DNA of 64,000 nucleotides from Sporomusaceae bacterium FL31 (GTDB lineage: Bacteria > Bacillota > Negativicutes > DSM-1736 > Dendrosporobacteraceae). The position numbers and the translations under genes were made by a program. Positions 45,229 through 54,232 of the stretch are shown here, one piece after another. Position 1 is the first letter of the stretch; each line of letters opens with the position of its first letter. The notes beneath the pieces were generated by a model. It worked only from the letters and a program-made list of their open reading frames with translations, made no database searches and had not been told where the DNA came from. The DNA lies in assembly GCA_003990955.1 (NCBI GenBank), contig BIFV01000010.1:248001-312000 (forward strand), in the 5' to 3' direction.

Positions 45229-46352
45229 TGATTCGCCTCAAAGCATTACTCATTAAAGAGTTTATTCAAATGAAACGGGATAAGCTGACTTTGGGAATGA
45301 TGGTCATGCTGCCCATTATTCAGTTATTAATTTTTGGGTTTGCAATTAATACAGATATTAAGCATTTGTCTACAGTAGTATTTGATCAGTCACTTAAACA
45401 GGAAAGCCGGGAATTGATTGAAGCTTTTACTGCCAGTGGCTATTTTGATATTAACTATGTAGCAGCGAATTATGAATCTGTGAATAGTCTGATTGAAAAA
45501 GGGGATGCAAAAGTCGGAATTATTATCCCGCCTGATTTAGCAGAAAATATCAATCATGGACGTACAGCAACCGTCCAAGTTCTTGTGGACGCATCTGACT
45601 CAATGGCAGCATCCTCGGCTATTAGTACAGCCCAGATTATCGGACAACTCAAATCGCAGGAAATAATCATTAAGAAGGTACAAAGCTTTACAGGTCAAAA
45701 AATGGAACAACCCTATGATATACGAATAAGAGCTTGGTACAATCCTGATTTTGTTACCGCCTTTTATATGGTACCAGGCATATTAGGAATTATTTTGACA
45801 ATGACCATGGTCATGATTACTTCGATGGCCATTGTGCGTGAGCGGGAAAATGGGACGCTGGACCAACTCATCGTTACACCGCTAAAATCCTATGAACTGA
45901 TGTTAGGAAAAATTATCCCCTATATCTTTGTCGGCTATGTACAGGCAACCTTAGCCCTATTGGTCGGTATTGTCGTATTTGATCTGCCTATTCGCGGGAG
46001 TCTCGGATTATTATATGGATTGGCGTCCTTATTCATTGTTGCTTCACTTACTTTAGGAGTGCTGATTTCCAGTTTTGCTAAAACTCAAATGCAGGCCATG
46101 CAAATGTCCTTTTTCGTATTTTTGCCAAGTATCTTATTGTCAGGGTTTATGTTTCCCCGGGAAGCTATGCCAAAGCTATTTTATTATATTGGCAATATTA
46201 TTCCTTTGACGTATTTCCTACAAATTCTCAGGGGCATTGTCTTAAAGGGAATTGGCTTGGAATTTCTCTGGCCCCAAGTCCTATCGCTTATTGTTTTTAT
46301 TATGATAACACTGGTGCTCAGCGTTAAAAAATTCAAGAAAACAATTGCTTAA
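45228..46352 (+). CDS. ABC-2 type exporter permease
   Basis: A 374-residue permease of the YbhS/YbhR type: one N-terminal membrane segment, a large extracytoplasmic loop (about 45-175), then about five further membrane segments including the conserved RERENGTLDQLIVTPLKS motif. The gene starts ATGA with the previous stop and follows AAGGAGGGGG. Only one permease is encoded, while related systems carry two; it may function as a homodimer. It is convergent with the nitrilase gene (4-base overlap). Confidence 0.9.
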   Translation: MIRLKALLIKEFIQMKRDKLTLGMMVMLPIIQLLIFGFAINTDIKHLSTVVFDQSLKQESRELIEAFTASGYFDINYVAANYESVNSLIEKGDAKVGIIIPPDLAENINHGRTATVQVLVDASDSMAASSAISTAQIIGQLKSQEIIIKKVQSFTGQKMEQPYDIRIRAWYNPDFVTAFYMVPGILGIILTMTMVMITSMAIVRERENGTLDQLIVTPLKSYELMLGKIIPYIFVGYVQATLALLVGIVVFDLPIRGSLGLLYGLASLFIVASLTLGVLISSFAKTQMQAMQMSFFVFLPSILLSGFMFPREAMPKLFYYIGNIIPLTYFLQILRGIVLKGIGLEFLWPQVLSLIVFIMITLVLSVKKFKKTIA

Positions 46353-47134
46353 TACAACTGCGGCCGTCTGTCGGTAAATACCGGCAGTCTTTTTCTTATA
46401 TCCGCACTTTGTGAAAAATCAACATCGGCAATGATCAGTTCTTCTTGATCACTTCCCTCGGCGATAATTTCGCCCCAGGGATTAATAATCATGGAATGGC
46501 CATACATTTTGCCACGACCACGGCCATTCACACTATTAGCACTAATTACAAATTGTTGATTTTCAATGGCTCTGGCTAGATTCAAAATACGCCAATGATC
46601 GCCACGAACCTCAGGCCATTGGGCTGGGATAAATAATGTTGTACAGCCTTCTAAGGCTAAAGCGCGCGGTAATTCGGTAAAGCGAATATCGTAGCAGATA
46701 ATGAGTCCGGCTTTTCCGATACTTAATTCGAAGCTGGATTTTTTGTCACCAGGGCTAATATATTGTTCTTCCGCCATCAAGCCAATAAGATGGATTTTGC
46801 TATATTGAGCAATGACTTGGCCCTGTTTGTTAATGACATAAGCGGTATTATACACTTTGCGATTGCGCGATTCAGCAATGGAGCCAGTGATAATTTCAAT
46901 GTTATTTTCGTGGGCTAATTTCTGAAGCATTTTCATTGTAGGACCGTCTGATGGCTCAGCAAGCTGCTCTATTTGCTCTAATTGATAGCCTGTGGTCCAC
47001 ATTTCCGGCAAGACAAATAATTCTGCTCCTTGGGTCAGGCCTTCTTGAATCATTGCAGCAGCTTTTTCCCGATTAGCGGCCACATCACCTAATTGTACAT
47101 CCATTTGCAATACGGCTATTTTCATAACTTGCAA
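46349..47134 (-). CDS. Carbon-nitrogen hydrolase (nitrilase superfamily, omega-amidase-like)
   Basis: A 261-residue nitrilase-fold amidase with the expected Glu-Lys-Cys triad: Glu in LPEMW (about 45), Lys in YSKIHL (about 115), and Cys in IICYDIRF (about 150). It hydrolyses carbon-nitrogen bonds of an unidentified amide, perhaps 2-oxo acid amides as in omega-amidases. The start may be TTG 47134 or the ATG three codons later. Confidence 0.88.
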   Translation of the reverse strand: MQVMKIAVLQMDVQLGDVAANREKAAAMIQEGLTQGAELFVLPEMWTTGYQLEQIEQLAEPSDGPTMKMLQKLAHENNIEIITGSIAESRNRKVYNTAYVINKQGQVIAQYSKIHLIGLMAEEQYISPGDKKSSFELSIGKAGLIICYDIRFTELPRALALEGCTTLFIPAQWPEVRGDHWRILNLARAIENQQFVISANSVNGRGRGKMYGHSMIINPWGEIIAEGSDQEELIIADVDFSQSADIRKRLPVFTDRRPQLY

Positions 47135-47335
47135 GCAGCTCCTTTTCTCATAATTGATATTACTAGTATTTTATCAAATTAATCACAGTTTAGCAGTCTT
47201 TGGCTGAAATCATTGTGATAAAAGGTTTTTGTTGCTAATAATGGCTATTTATTGTAAATTTTATGTAGAACAGTGTAACAAGTTGACGATTGTTGTTTTC
47301 CAGCTTACTAAGTGAACTGATTCAGGAGGGATTTT

Positions 47336-47884
47336 GTGAATAAAGTCTTTGTTATTATCGGGCCGCCGGCTTCGGGGAAGACAGCGATTGCCGCTAAACT
47401 TGCCAGTCTCGGCATTCCTGAGATGGTGAGCCATACCACTCGCGAACAACGTGAAGGCGAGATTCATGGCGTAAATTACTATTTTGTTTCGAAAGAGGAA
47501 TTTAGTGCTTTAGAGTTGATCGAACGTGTGACTTATTCAGGGCAATATTATGGTCTAAGCAAGGCAGAAGTAATAAAAAAAGTCAATGATCATCCTATCA
47601 GTATTGTAGTTGTAGAACGCAGCGGCTTGGAGCAGATTAAAAAATTATTGGGTACGCGGGTTGAGTCGATTTTTATTATGATTGATGATGTTACCATTAT
47701 TGAACGGATGTTAAACCGCGGTGAAGCCAATGAACATATTCAAAAGCGCTTTGAATATGCGAAGAAAAATGGTGAGTTTGATAATTGGCAAATTGCTGAT
47801 TATGTTGTGAAAAATACGAAAACCGTGGATGATGCTGTTCGCCAAATTCTGGCCATCATGGGACTGGCCGTACCAGTGCGGTAG
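47336..47884 (+). CDS. Guanylate kinase-like P-loop protein
   Basis: A 182-residue protein similar to guanylate kinases: P-loop GPPASGKT (about 9-16), then SHTTREQREGEIHGVNYYFVSKEEF, which matches the GMP-binding region. The C-terminal half is shorter and less conserved. It starts at GTG 47336 after AGGAGG. The housekeeping gmk usually sits elsewhere, so this may be a second kinase with a different acceptor, by inference. Confidence 0.75.
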   Translation: MNKVFVIIGPPASGKTAIAAKLASLGIPEMVSHTTREQREGEIHGVNYYFVSKEEFSALELIERVTYSGQYYGLSKAEVIKKVNDHPISIVVVERSGLEQIKKLLGTRVESIFIMIDDVTIIERMLNRGEANEHIQKRFEYAKKNGEFDNWQIADYVVKNTKTVDDAVRQILAIMGLAVPVR

Positions 47885-47917
47885 CAACTTAATTTATCTG
47901 ATTTATAGTCACAATAT

Positions 47918-47963
47918 AAAAGGGAAAAGAGTATTATGTTAACATAATACTCTTTTCCCTTTT
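47918..47963. terminator. 46-bp perfect palindrome, bidirectional terminator
   Basis: The 23-base arms are exact complements centred on GTTAAC, with T/A-rich ends (AAAAGGGAAAAGAG). It lies between convergent genes and would terminate both. Confidence 0.8.
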
Positions 47964-48004
47964 CATACTTTATAAGAAGTGGGGAAGAGAAGAGTTTATT
48001 TTGC

Positions 48005-48268
48005 TTAAGGTAATTTTAACGGCATATCTGTCACATAGCCGCCCAGGAATTTACCGTTTAATTCAAATACATATTTGTAGGTTCGCTCATTAAATTCCAC
48101 CATAAACGTCTTAGTTTCACTGGTATAATACCAATTTCCGGTTTGCTGGTGATAATAGGGAACAGGATCATCAGTAACATCCCACCCATAGTAGGCAAAT
48201 GCCGGTAAAACTGTCAAGAACAGAAGCAGCGATCCTATTAGTGTTATGCGCCAAATATGGCGGTACAT
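48005..48268 (-). CDS. Small exported hypothetical protein
   Basis: An 87-residue protein with an N-terminal signal sequence that ends A-F-A before YYGWD, so it is probably exported. The mature part is aromatic-rich (VPYYHQQTGNWYYTSETKTF), with a probable beta structure. No family recognised. It is convergent with the guanylate-kinase-like gene. Confidence 0.6.
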   Translation of the reverse strand: MYRHIWRITLIGSLLLFLTVLPAFAYYGWDVTDDPVPYYHQQTGNWYYTSETKTFMVEFNERTYKYVFELNGKFLGGYVTDMPLKLP

Positions 48269-48387
48269 GGCTTATCGCCTCCCTCATTACTATCATTATT
48301 GCCAGTTATGAAATAATTTAGACAAAGAGGAAGAAGCAAAAATTGATATTGACAAAGAAATCAGGATAAAATAATATATACACAATG

Positions 48388-48407
48388 GAACATATGAATA
48401 TATGTTC
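48388..48407. promoter_or_regulatory. Palindromic operator upstream of the ArsR/CadC-type regulator
   Basis: GAACATAT-GAAT-ATATGTTC, an 8-bp perfect inverted repeat with a 4-base spacer, lies 20 bases before the regulator gene. It fits the AT-rich dyads bound by ArsR/SmtB-type repressors. Confidence 0.6.
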
Positions 48408-48427
48408 ATATAATAGGAGTGTAGAAA

Positions 48428-48793
48428 ATGATAAAAAAATTAGAATGTGATTTATGTGAACAGGTCTGTGAGCATCCTCAGGTTATCTGCATCGCTAAGG
48501 CTGAGTTAGTTTCCGACGATTTGGCCTATAAGACAGCTGATTTTTTTAAGATATTAGCCGATCCAACACGGATTAAGATTTTACAAACATTAGCGGTTCG
48601 GGAACTGTGTGTGTGTGATCTGGCTGCCGTGCTGGAGATGGGCCAATCGGCTATTTCGCACCAGTTGCGCTTATTAAGAGGTGCGCGCTTAGTCAAATAT
48701 CGTAAGGAAGGCAAAATGGCCTGGTATTCACTAGATGATGCTCATGTTTCAAATTTGTTAATGCAAGGCTTAAGTCACGTAGGTCATATTTGA
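48428..48793 (+). CDS. ArsR/CadC-type metal-responsive repressor
   Basis: A 121-residue winged-helix repressor. The N-terminal cysteines CDLCEQVC (residues 7-14) and the ELCVCDL motif in the recognition helix region (about 58-64) are metal-site features of the CadC group, which sense Cd, Pb or Zn. It is followed after 12 bases by a heavy-metal ATPase. Confidence 0.9.
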   Translation: MIKKLECDLCEQVCEHPQVICIAKAELVSDDLAYKTADFFKILADPTRIKILQTLAVRELCVCDLAAVLEMGQSAISHQLRLLRGARLVKYRKEGKMAWYSLDDAHVSNLLMQGLSHVGHI

Positions 48794-48805
48794 GAGGAGT
48801 TATTT

Positions 48806-50932
48806 ATGGCAGACGCTAACACGCTAGGACTGCACAAATCAGTGTTTAAAGTTTCAGGATTTGATTGCGCTGATTGTGCTGCTAAATTAGAAAAAAAGAT
48901 TGCGGGAATTACTGGTGTGCATCAAGCCAATGTTAATTTTGGGGCCAGTAAACTGACTGTTGAGCACTCGCTGACTGATGATCAAATTATTATCGTGATT
49001 GAGCAATCAGGTTACCAGGGGTGGCTGGATGATGGCCGGCAGCCACAGACGGCAGCTTCAGCCTGGTGGAAAAATCCCCGTTTAATGGCAACAATTATTT
49101 CCGGTGGTTTGTTAACCGTGGTATCATTGCTGGATTGGGTTGGATTTGATCATGACTGGGTGATTGCACTCTACTTGCTGACAGCCGTAATCGGTGGCTA
49201 TCATACCGCGCGTAGTGCTTATTACTCACTGCGCAGCCTGTCGATGGATATGAATTTTTTAATGACCATTGCAGTAATCGGTGCTGCCTTTATTGGTGAA
49301 TGGAGTGAGGCTGCCACGGTTGTTGTGTTGTTTTCCCTAGGCAACACGCTGCAAGCCTATACACTCGATAAGACCCGGGAATCGATTAAAGCTCTTATTG
49401 AGCTCACGCCACGGGAAGCCTTGGTTCGCCGGCAGAATATTGAGCAGCAGCTGCCAATTGAAGATATTCGCATCGGCGATGTGATTATTGTTAAGCCAGG
49501 TGAACGTATTGCCATGGATGGTGGTGTTATCCAAGGTGTTTCTACGGTCAATCAAGCTGCCATAACCGGTGAATCTATGCCGATAGAGAAAACTGTCGGC
49601 GATATTGTATACGCTGGATCGATTAATGAAGTGGGCAGTTTAGAAATCGTAGTAACTAAATTGGCAGCTGATTCAACAATTGCCAAAATTCTCAAATTAG
49701 TGGAAGAAGCGCAGGCTCAGAAAGCACCATCCCAGCAGTTTGTCGATAAGTTTGCTGCTTATTATACACCAGTGATCATTGTCAGTGCAGTGGTAATTGC
49801 TTTAATCCCATGGCTCATGTTTGAGCAGAATTTTCAAGCCTGGTTATACCGGGCATTGGTGTTATTGGTAATAGCCTGCCCTTGTGCATTGGTTATTTCT
49901 ACGCCAGTTTCCATCGTATCAGCCATTGGCAATGCCTCACGGCGGGGTGTGCTAATCAAGGGCGGTGCTTACCTGGAAGAAATCGGGCAATTAAAAGCCA
50001 TTGCGTTTGATAAAACCGGTACATTAACAAATGGCCGGCCAGAAGTGACTGATGTTGTGGCGGCTGCTCCTTATACTACAGAGCAGTTGCTGTCAGCGGC
50101 GGGTGCGATTGAAAGGCTGTCAGAGCATCCGATTGCACAAGCCATTTTTGAAAAAGCACGTGGGCTTACCTTACCGTCAACATCTAACTTTAAAGCAGTT
50201 CTGGGCAAAGGGGTTCAGGCTGATATTCAGGGGCAAACCGTTTATATTGGCAACTATCGCTTATTTAGTGAAATGAATGAACAATTTGCGGCTTATCAAG
50301 ATCAGGTGCTTGCCTTGGAAAGCCAGGGCAAAACCGTGATGCTTGTTGGCAGTGTCAGTGAAATTTATGGCATGATTGCTGTAGCCGATACGCTGCGTCC
50401 TAACAGTGTGGCTGCGGTCCAAGCGCTAAAAGCTTCCGGGGTGCAAGAGTTAATCATTCTGACTGGCGATAATGAGCAAGTGGCGCGAAATATTGCCGGA
50501 CAGCTTGGTATCGATCGTTATTATGGCGAATTATTACCACAGGATAAGGTTGCCTTAATTAAGGAATTTGGTGAAAAATATGGCGGTGTGGCAATGGTTG
50601 GCGATGGCGTCAATGATGCTCCTGCACTGGCAGTAGCCAATGTGGGAATTGCGATGGGCGTTCAGGGGTCGGATGTGGCTTTGGAAACTGCCGATGTCGC
50701 CCTGATGTCTGATGATCTTAGCAAAGTCAGTTATCTGATGCAGCTTAGCCGCAAGACGCTGGCCATTATCAAGCAAAATATTGCGTTATCCATTGTGATT
50801 AAAGCCATCTTCATCATGATAACTATGGCTGGTGCGGCTAATTTGTGGCTGGCAGTTATTGCTGATATGGGAACGTCTTTAGTCGTTACGTTAAATGGAA
50901 TGCGCCTGGCGCGTGAAATTAAGCAAAGATAA
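48806..50932 (+). CDS. Heavy-metal-exporting P1B-type ATPase (CadA/ZntA-like)
   Basis: A 708-residue P-type ATPase. The N-terminal metal-binding domain has GFDCADCAAKL (about 18-28), TGES is near residue 253, the metal site CPC is in IACPCALVIS near 356, the phosphorylated Asp is in DKTGTLT near 401, and GDGVNDAPA is near 605. The CPC sequence together with the CadC-like regulator points to Cd/Zn/Pb export. The start ATG follows GAGAGGAG. Confidence 0.92.
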   Translation: MADANTLGLHKSVFKVSGFDCADCAAKLEKKIAGITGVHQANVNFGASKLTVEHSLTDDQIIIVIEQSGYQGWLDDGRQPQTAASAWWKNPRLMATIISGGLLTVVSLLDWVGFDHDWVIALYLLTAVIGGYHTARSAYYSLRSLSMDMNFLMTIAVIGAAFIGEWSEAATVVVLFSLGNTLQAYTLDKTRESIKALIELTPREALVRRQNIEQQLPIEDIRIGDVIIVKPGERIAMDGGVIQGVSTVNQAAITGESMPIEKTVGDIVYAGSINEVGSLEIVVTKLAADSTIAKILKLVEEAQAQKAPSQQFVDKFAAYYTPVIIVSAVVIALIPWLMFEQNFQAWLYRALVLLVIACPCALVISTPVSIVSAIGNASRRGVLIKGGAYLEEIGQLKAIAFDKTGTLTNGRPEVTDVVAAAPYTTEQLLSAAGAIERLSEHPIAQAIFEKARGLTLPSTSNFKAVLGKGVQADIQGQTVYIGNYRLFSEMNEQFAAYQDQVLALESQGKTVMLVGSVSEIYGMIAVADTLRPNSVAAVQALKASGVQELIILTGDNEQVARNIAGQLGIDRYYGELLPQDKVALIKEFGEKYGGVAMVGDGVNDAPALAVANVGIAMGVQGSDVALETADVALMSDDLSKVSYLMQLSRKTLAIIKQNIALSIVIKAIFIMITMAGAANLWLAVIADMGTSLVVTLNGMRLAREIKQR

Positions 50933-50995
50933 AAAGTGACAGCCTGGCTATGTGCTGAATGCTGTCCTTGGAAAATACAGCTGGGAGTGATCGTG

Positions 50996-51409
50996 ATGGG
51001 TTATCTTTTTGTCTATGGGACACTGATGCGTGGTTGCAGCAATCACTCTATTCTTGAACCCTATATCCTTTCATTACGTTCTGCTGCCGTCCAAGGACAA
51101 ATTTGGTACTTGCCGGAAGGCTATCCAATGCTATTTGCCGGCAACAGCCAGGTTTACGGGGAGTTAGTTCAATGTTGTGATGAGCAGGAAGCCTTGTCAC
51201 AACTGGATGAGCTTGAGGAATATTATGGTCACGGTCATGACAATAATTTTTATGAGCGAACTCTAGCACTAGCAACTGACCTGGCAGGCTTGACTTATAA
51301 TGCTTGGGTCTATCAATGCCCGGCTGATAAAGAAGCTGTCATGAAGGCGCAAGGGATACTCATAAGTTCAGGAGACTGGCGGAAGTTTTCAACTGAGTTT
51401 TGTAAATAA
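50996..51409 (+). CDS. Gamma-glutamylcyclotransferase-like protein
   Basis: A 137-residue GGCT-fold protein with the N-terminal signature LFVYGTLMRG and a later ELEEYYG. The ATG at 50996 is chosen as start because GGGAG lies upstream. Such enzymes cleave gamma-glutamyl amines or peptides; the substrate here is unknown. Confidence 0.82.
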   Translation: MGYLFVYGTLMRGCSNHSILEPYILSLRSAAVQGQIWYLPEGYPMLFAGNSQVYGELVQCCDEQEALSQLDELEEYYGHGHDNNFYERTLALATDLAGLTYNAWVYQCPADKEAVMKAQGILISSGDWRKFSTEFCK

Positions 51410-51426
51410 TATTCGGCAATCGTATA

Positions 51427-51466
51427 GTAAAAAAACCTCACTCCGTTTGGAGTGAGGTTTTTTACT
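51427..51466. terminator. Bidirectional terminator between the GGCT gene and htpX
   Basis: An 11-bp perfect stem (AACCTCACTCC with its complement, loop GTTT) flanked by A/T runs on both sides, between convergent genes. Confidence 0.92.
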
Positions 51467-52316
51467 ATCTTTTTGCAAGTTCTTGCAGTTTAGCTACCCG
51501 CTGAGCAGTTGCCGGGTGAGTGCTAAATAGGTTGCTTAATGTTCCGCGAACCCCACTTAAAGGGTTGATGATGAACATATGGGAAGTTGCCGGCGTGGCT
51601 TGCTGCATAACCGCATGTTTGGCATAATGTTCAATTTTCTGTAAGGCACTGGCTAATGCCAGCGGGTTACCGGAAATTTGACCGCCGGTTTGGTCAGCCT
51701 GGAATTCACGGGAGCGAGAAATACCAAGCTGAATCAAGGTAGCGGCTAATGGAGCGACGATAACAGTGAAGATGAATCCGGCGATACCGCCGCCCTCTTC
51801 GTCATCACGGTTGGTGCCAAAAATTGCAGCCCACTGAGCCATGGTTCCAATCCAGGAAATTACACCCGCAATGGAGGCTACAACGGTGCTGATTAATGTA
51901 TCACGATTTTTGATGTGAGCTAATTCATGGGCAACAACGCCTTCAAGCTCAGCATAATTAAGGGCTCTCATAATTCCGGTTGTAACAGCCACTACGCCGT
52001 TTTCCGGATTACGACCAGTTGCAAATGCATTAGGCACATCCGTGTCGATAATATACACTCTTGGCATTGGCATTTTCGCGCGCTCTACCAGACCGGAGAC
52101 CATCTTGTAGAGATCAGGCGCTTGATCTGGGCCGACAGGCCGGGCGTTGTACATCTTGAGAACAATTTTGTCGCTGAACCAGTAACTGCCGAAGTTCATG
52201 GCTAATGAGATGAGGAGCATCAAAGTGGCTCCAGATTTGCCGCCAAAGGCACCACCGACGGCAACCAGCAGACCCGTTAAAGCGGCCAGCAACACAGTGG
52301 TTTTTAAAGTATTCAT
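51465..52316 (-). CDS. htpX: Zinc metalloprotease HtpX
   Basis: A 283-residue M48 protease with four membrane segments and the active-site motif HELAHIKNRD (HExxH) near residue 130. It degrades misfolded membrane proteins together with FtsH. The gene lies 14 bases after the TerC gene, possibly in the same transcript. Confidence 0.93.
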   Translation of the reverse strand: MNTLKTTVLLAALTGLLVAVGGAFGGKSGATLMLLISLAMNFGSYWFSDKIVLKMYNARPVGPDQAPDLYKMVSGLVERAKMPMPRVYIIDTDVPNAFATGRNPENGVVAVTTGIMRALNYAELEGVVAHELAHIKNRDTLISTVVASIAGVISWIGTMAQWAAIFGTNRDDEEGGGIAGFIFTVIVAPLAATLIQLGISRSREFQADQTGGQISGNPLALASALQKIEHYAKHAVMQQATPATSHMFIINPLSGVRGTLSNLFSTHPATAQRVAKLQELAKR

Positions 52317-52330
52317 AATATCCCTCCTAA

Positions 52331-53032
52331 TTAATTTTCAGTGGGTTCAGGATTGTTTTTTGCATGGGATTTCAGTAAATGACCGGCTATGATGACGCCA
52401 AGGGTTAAGATGACTTGAAGATAGACGTCATAACGATGAACCATTTGGCCAATAATCTTATCAGCAATAATCATCTCGGCGGCCGCATAACCAAGGATAC
52501 CGGCACCGAAATAAATAATAATTGGAAATTTAGACATAAGCTTCAGGAATATCTGCGAGCCCCAAACCACTAATGGAATGCTGGCTAACAAGCCAATGAG
52601 CAGTAACGAATATTTGCCGGAAGGAACAGTTTGAGCAACTGCCGCTAGTGAGAGCACATTGTCTAAGCTCATGACAAGATCAGCAACTAAAATAGTTTTT
52701 ATCGAAGAAGCCAGGTTGGCCGACTCATCGCAATGGACATCTTTCGATTCTTTAGAAAGCAATTTAATTGCTATCCACACCAAGGCAATTCCGCCGATAA
52801 ATTGCAAATAAGGGATTTCCAGCAGGCGGGCGGCCACCAAAGTCAGTGTTACCCTTAATCCGACTGCCCCGAGAGTACCCCAAAAAATTGCTTTTTTGCG
52901 AAGCTGAGACGGTAAATCTTTACAAGCCAGCGCTATAATTATAGCATTATCACCACTTAATATTAAGTCCAACAGTAAAATACTGCCTAAAGCTACAAAC
53001 CAGTCTGGGCTGAAATTTAGTAATTCGAACAT
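52331..53032 (-). CDS. TerC-family membrane protein, manganese-regulated
   Basis: A 233-residue TerC protein with about seven membrane segments and the conserved acidic motif LDLILSGDNAIIIALACKDLP near the N-terminus. TerC proteins are implicated in manganese export. The ATG at 53032 follows AAAGGAG; longer readings lack a ribosome site. A Mn2+ riboswitch precedes it. Confidence 0.9.
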   Translation of the reverse strand: MFELLNFSPDWFVALGSILLLDLILSGDNAIIIALACKDLPSQLRKKAIFWGTLGAVGLRVTLTLVAARLLEIPYLQFIGGIALVWIAIKLLSKESKDVHCDESANLASSIKTILVADLVMSLDNVLSLAAVAQTVPSGKYSLLLIGLLASIPLVVWGSQIFLKLMSKFPIIIYFGAGILGYAAAEMIIADKIIGQMVHRYDVYLQVILTLGVIIAGHLLKSHAKNNPEPTEN

Positions 53033-53160
53033 GTGAGAGATCTCCTTTAATTCAATGTAATGCAAAATTTTTTAATGAGTAAGAAACTAAAATTTTGCAG
53101 ATTATTTTAGTATTGCTTCGTTAACTGTTAAACCATTCACCTCGCGAGTTAAATATTATA

Positions 53161-53198
53161 AAATAAAAAGACCTCGTCTCCATGTAGAGACAAGGTCT
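53161..53198 (-). terminator. Terminator of the Mn2+ riboswitch expression platform
   Basis: A 12-bp stem (53169-53180 with 53187-53198) is followed on the minus strand by TTTTATTT. Its 5' arm shares bases with the aptamer's 3' P1 strand, so the two structures exclude each other. Confidence 0.8.
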
Positions 53199-53279
53199 GG
53201 CTTGCAAATTTAGATTGCCAGCAGTGCCGGGGATATAATCCCGTAATGACGACAGTTGCTGTACAGCTACTCCCCTTGT
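53190..53279 (-). ncRNA. yybP-ykoY manganese riboswitch
   Basis: The minus-strand RNA contains the diagnostic blocks of the yybP-ykoY family: ACAAGGGGAGTAGC at the 5' end, CCCCGGCACTGCTGGC in the middle, and GCCAGACCTTGT at the 3' end, which closes P1 with ACAAGG. It controls the TerC gene: Mn2+ binding should stabilise P1 and prevent the terminator at 53161-53198. Confidence 0.9.
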
Positions 53280-53304
53280 AAGGAATAATATTTTATTTGA
53301 ATTA

Positions 53305-53333
53305 AGTGTAGCATAACTTAGGCGGCTAGTCAA
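53305..53333 (-). promoter_or_regulatory. Promoter of the riboswitch-terC transcript
   Basis: TTGACT (53333-53328) and TACACT (53310-53305) are 17 bases apart on the minus strand. The -35 overlaps the stop codon of the lysR gene. Confidence 0.6.
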
Positions 53334-54232
53334 CTTTTCAAATCAAAATTAACACCAAAGCGTGTACTCGTGAATTTTAACCATTCCCTGGCCGCAAAGG
53401 ATAGATATTTGTCTTTGCGCCAGATAATTGCCAGATGCCAAGGAATTTCCGGTGGAGCTAATGTAAGGGTCTTAATACGCGATGGGGGCAATTCTTTGGT
53501 AATGGTATCAGGCAGCAAGGCAATTCCTAATTTGGCGGCAACCATCTCGGCAATGAAATCCCATTGAGAGCTTTCACAGACAATCTTCGGATAAAAGCCA
53601 TTTTGGCTGCAGCGTTCCAGAATCCGGTCACGAATCGTAAAATCTTCGCGGAATAAAACAAAGTGGTCTTGTTTTAATTCGGAGAAGTGGACAAGTTCTT
53701 TGTTGGCTAATGGATGTTCGGGATAGACAATCAGCCGCAAGGGTTCTTTGACAAAAGAAAACATATTAAATAGTTCGTTTTTCACAGGCAAGGCGACGAC
53801 GCCAATATCCAAGCTGCCATCTTCGACGCCATGTTCGACCTGTTTAGAACCAACTTCAATTAATTTTTGCGTAATCTGGGGATATAAATGATTAAAGTCG
53901 CCAATAACACTAGGAAAGAAACTGACTCCTACCATTGGTGGAAGACCAATAATAATATTCCCTCTTTTTATATTAATTACATCAGACAATTCTGACGTAA
54001 GATTATTGACAGAATGAACGATTTGCTGCGCCTGTCGTAAGACAGCTTTACCGGCGTCTGTTAACTCGGCTTGTTTGGCTGTCCGATTAAATAAGGTTAC
54101 TCCTAGCTCTTCTTCCAATATTTTAACCATTTTGCTTATTGAAGGCTGAGTGATATGCAAGGCCTGTGCAGCTTTGGTAAAGCTGCGGTGACGAGCAACT
54201 TCAATAAAATACGTCAAATGTCGTACGTCCAT
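53330..54232 (-). CDS. LysR-family transcriptional regulator
   Basis: A 300-residue LysR protein: N-terminal helix-turn-helix SFTKAAQALHITQPSISKMVKILEEELGVTLFNR and a C-terminal periplasmic-binding-like effector domain. It resembles the CidR type. It lies between the biotin operon (divergent) and terC; which, if any, it controls is not shown. Confidence 0.9.
   Translation of the reverse strand: MDVRHLTYFIEVARHRSFTKAAQALHITQPSISKMVKILEEELGVTLFNRTAKQAELTDAGKAVLRQAQQIVHSVNNLTSELSDVINIKRGNIIIGLPPMVGVSFFPSVIGDFNHLYPQITQKLIEVGSKQVEHGVEDGSLDIGVVALPVKNELFNMFSFVKEPLRLIVYPEHPLANKELVHFSELKQDHFVLFREDFTIRDRILERCSQNGFYPKIVCESSQWDFIAEMVAAKLGIALLPDTITKELPPSRIKTLTLAPPEIPWHLAIIWRKDKYLSFAAREWLKFTSTRFGVNFDLKS

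Noticed and set aside
48388..48407. LexA box upstream of the CadC-type gene
   Set aside because: The GAAC and GTTC half-sites are 12 bases apart instead of 4; the dyad suits an ArsR-type repressor better.
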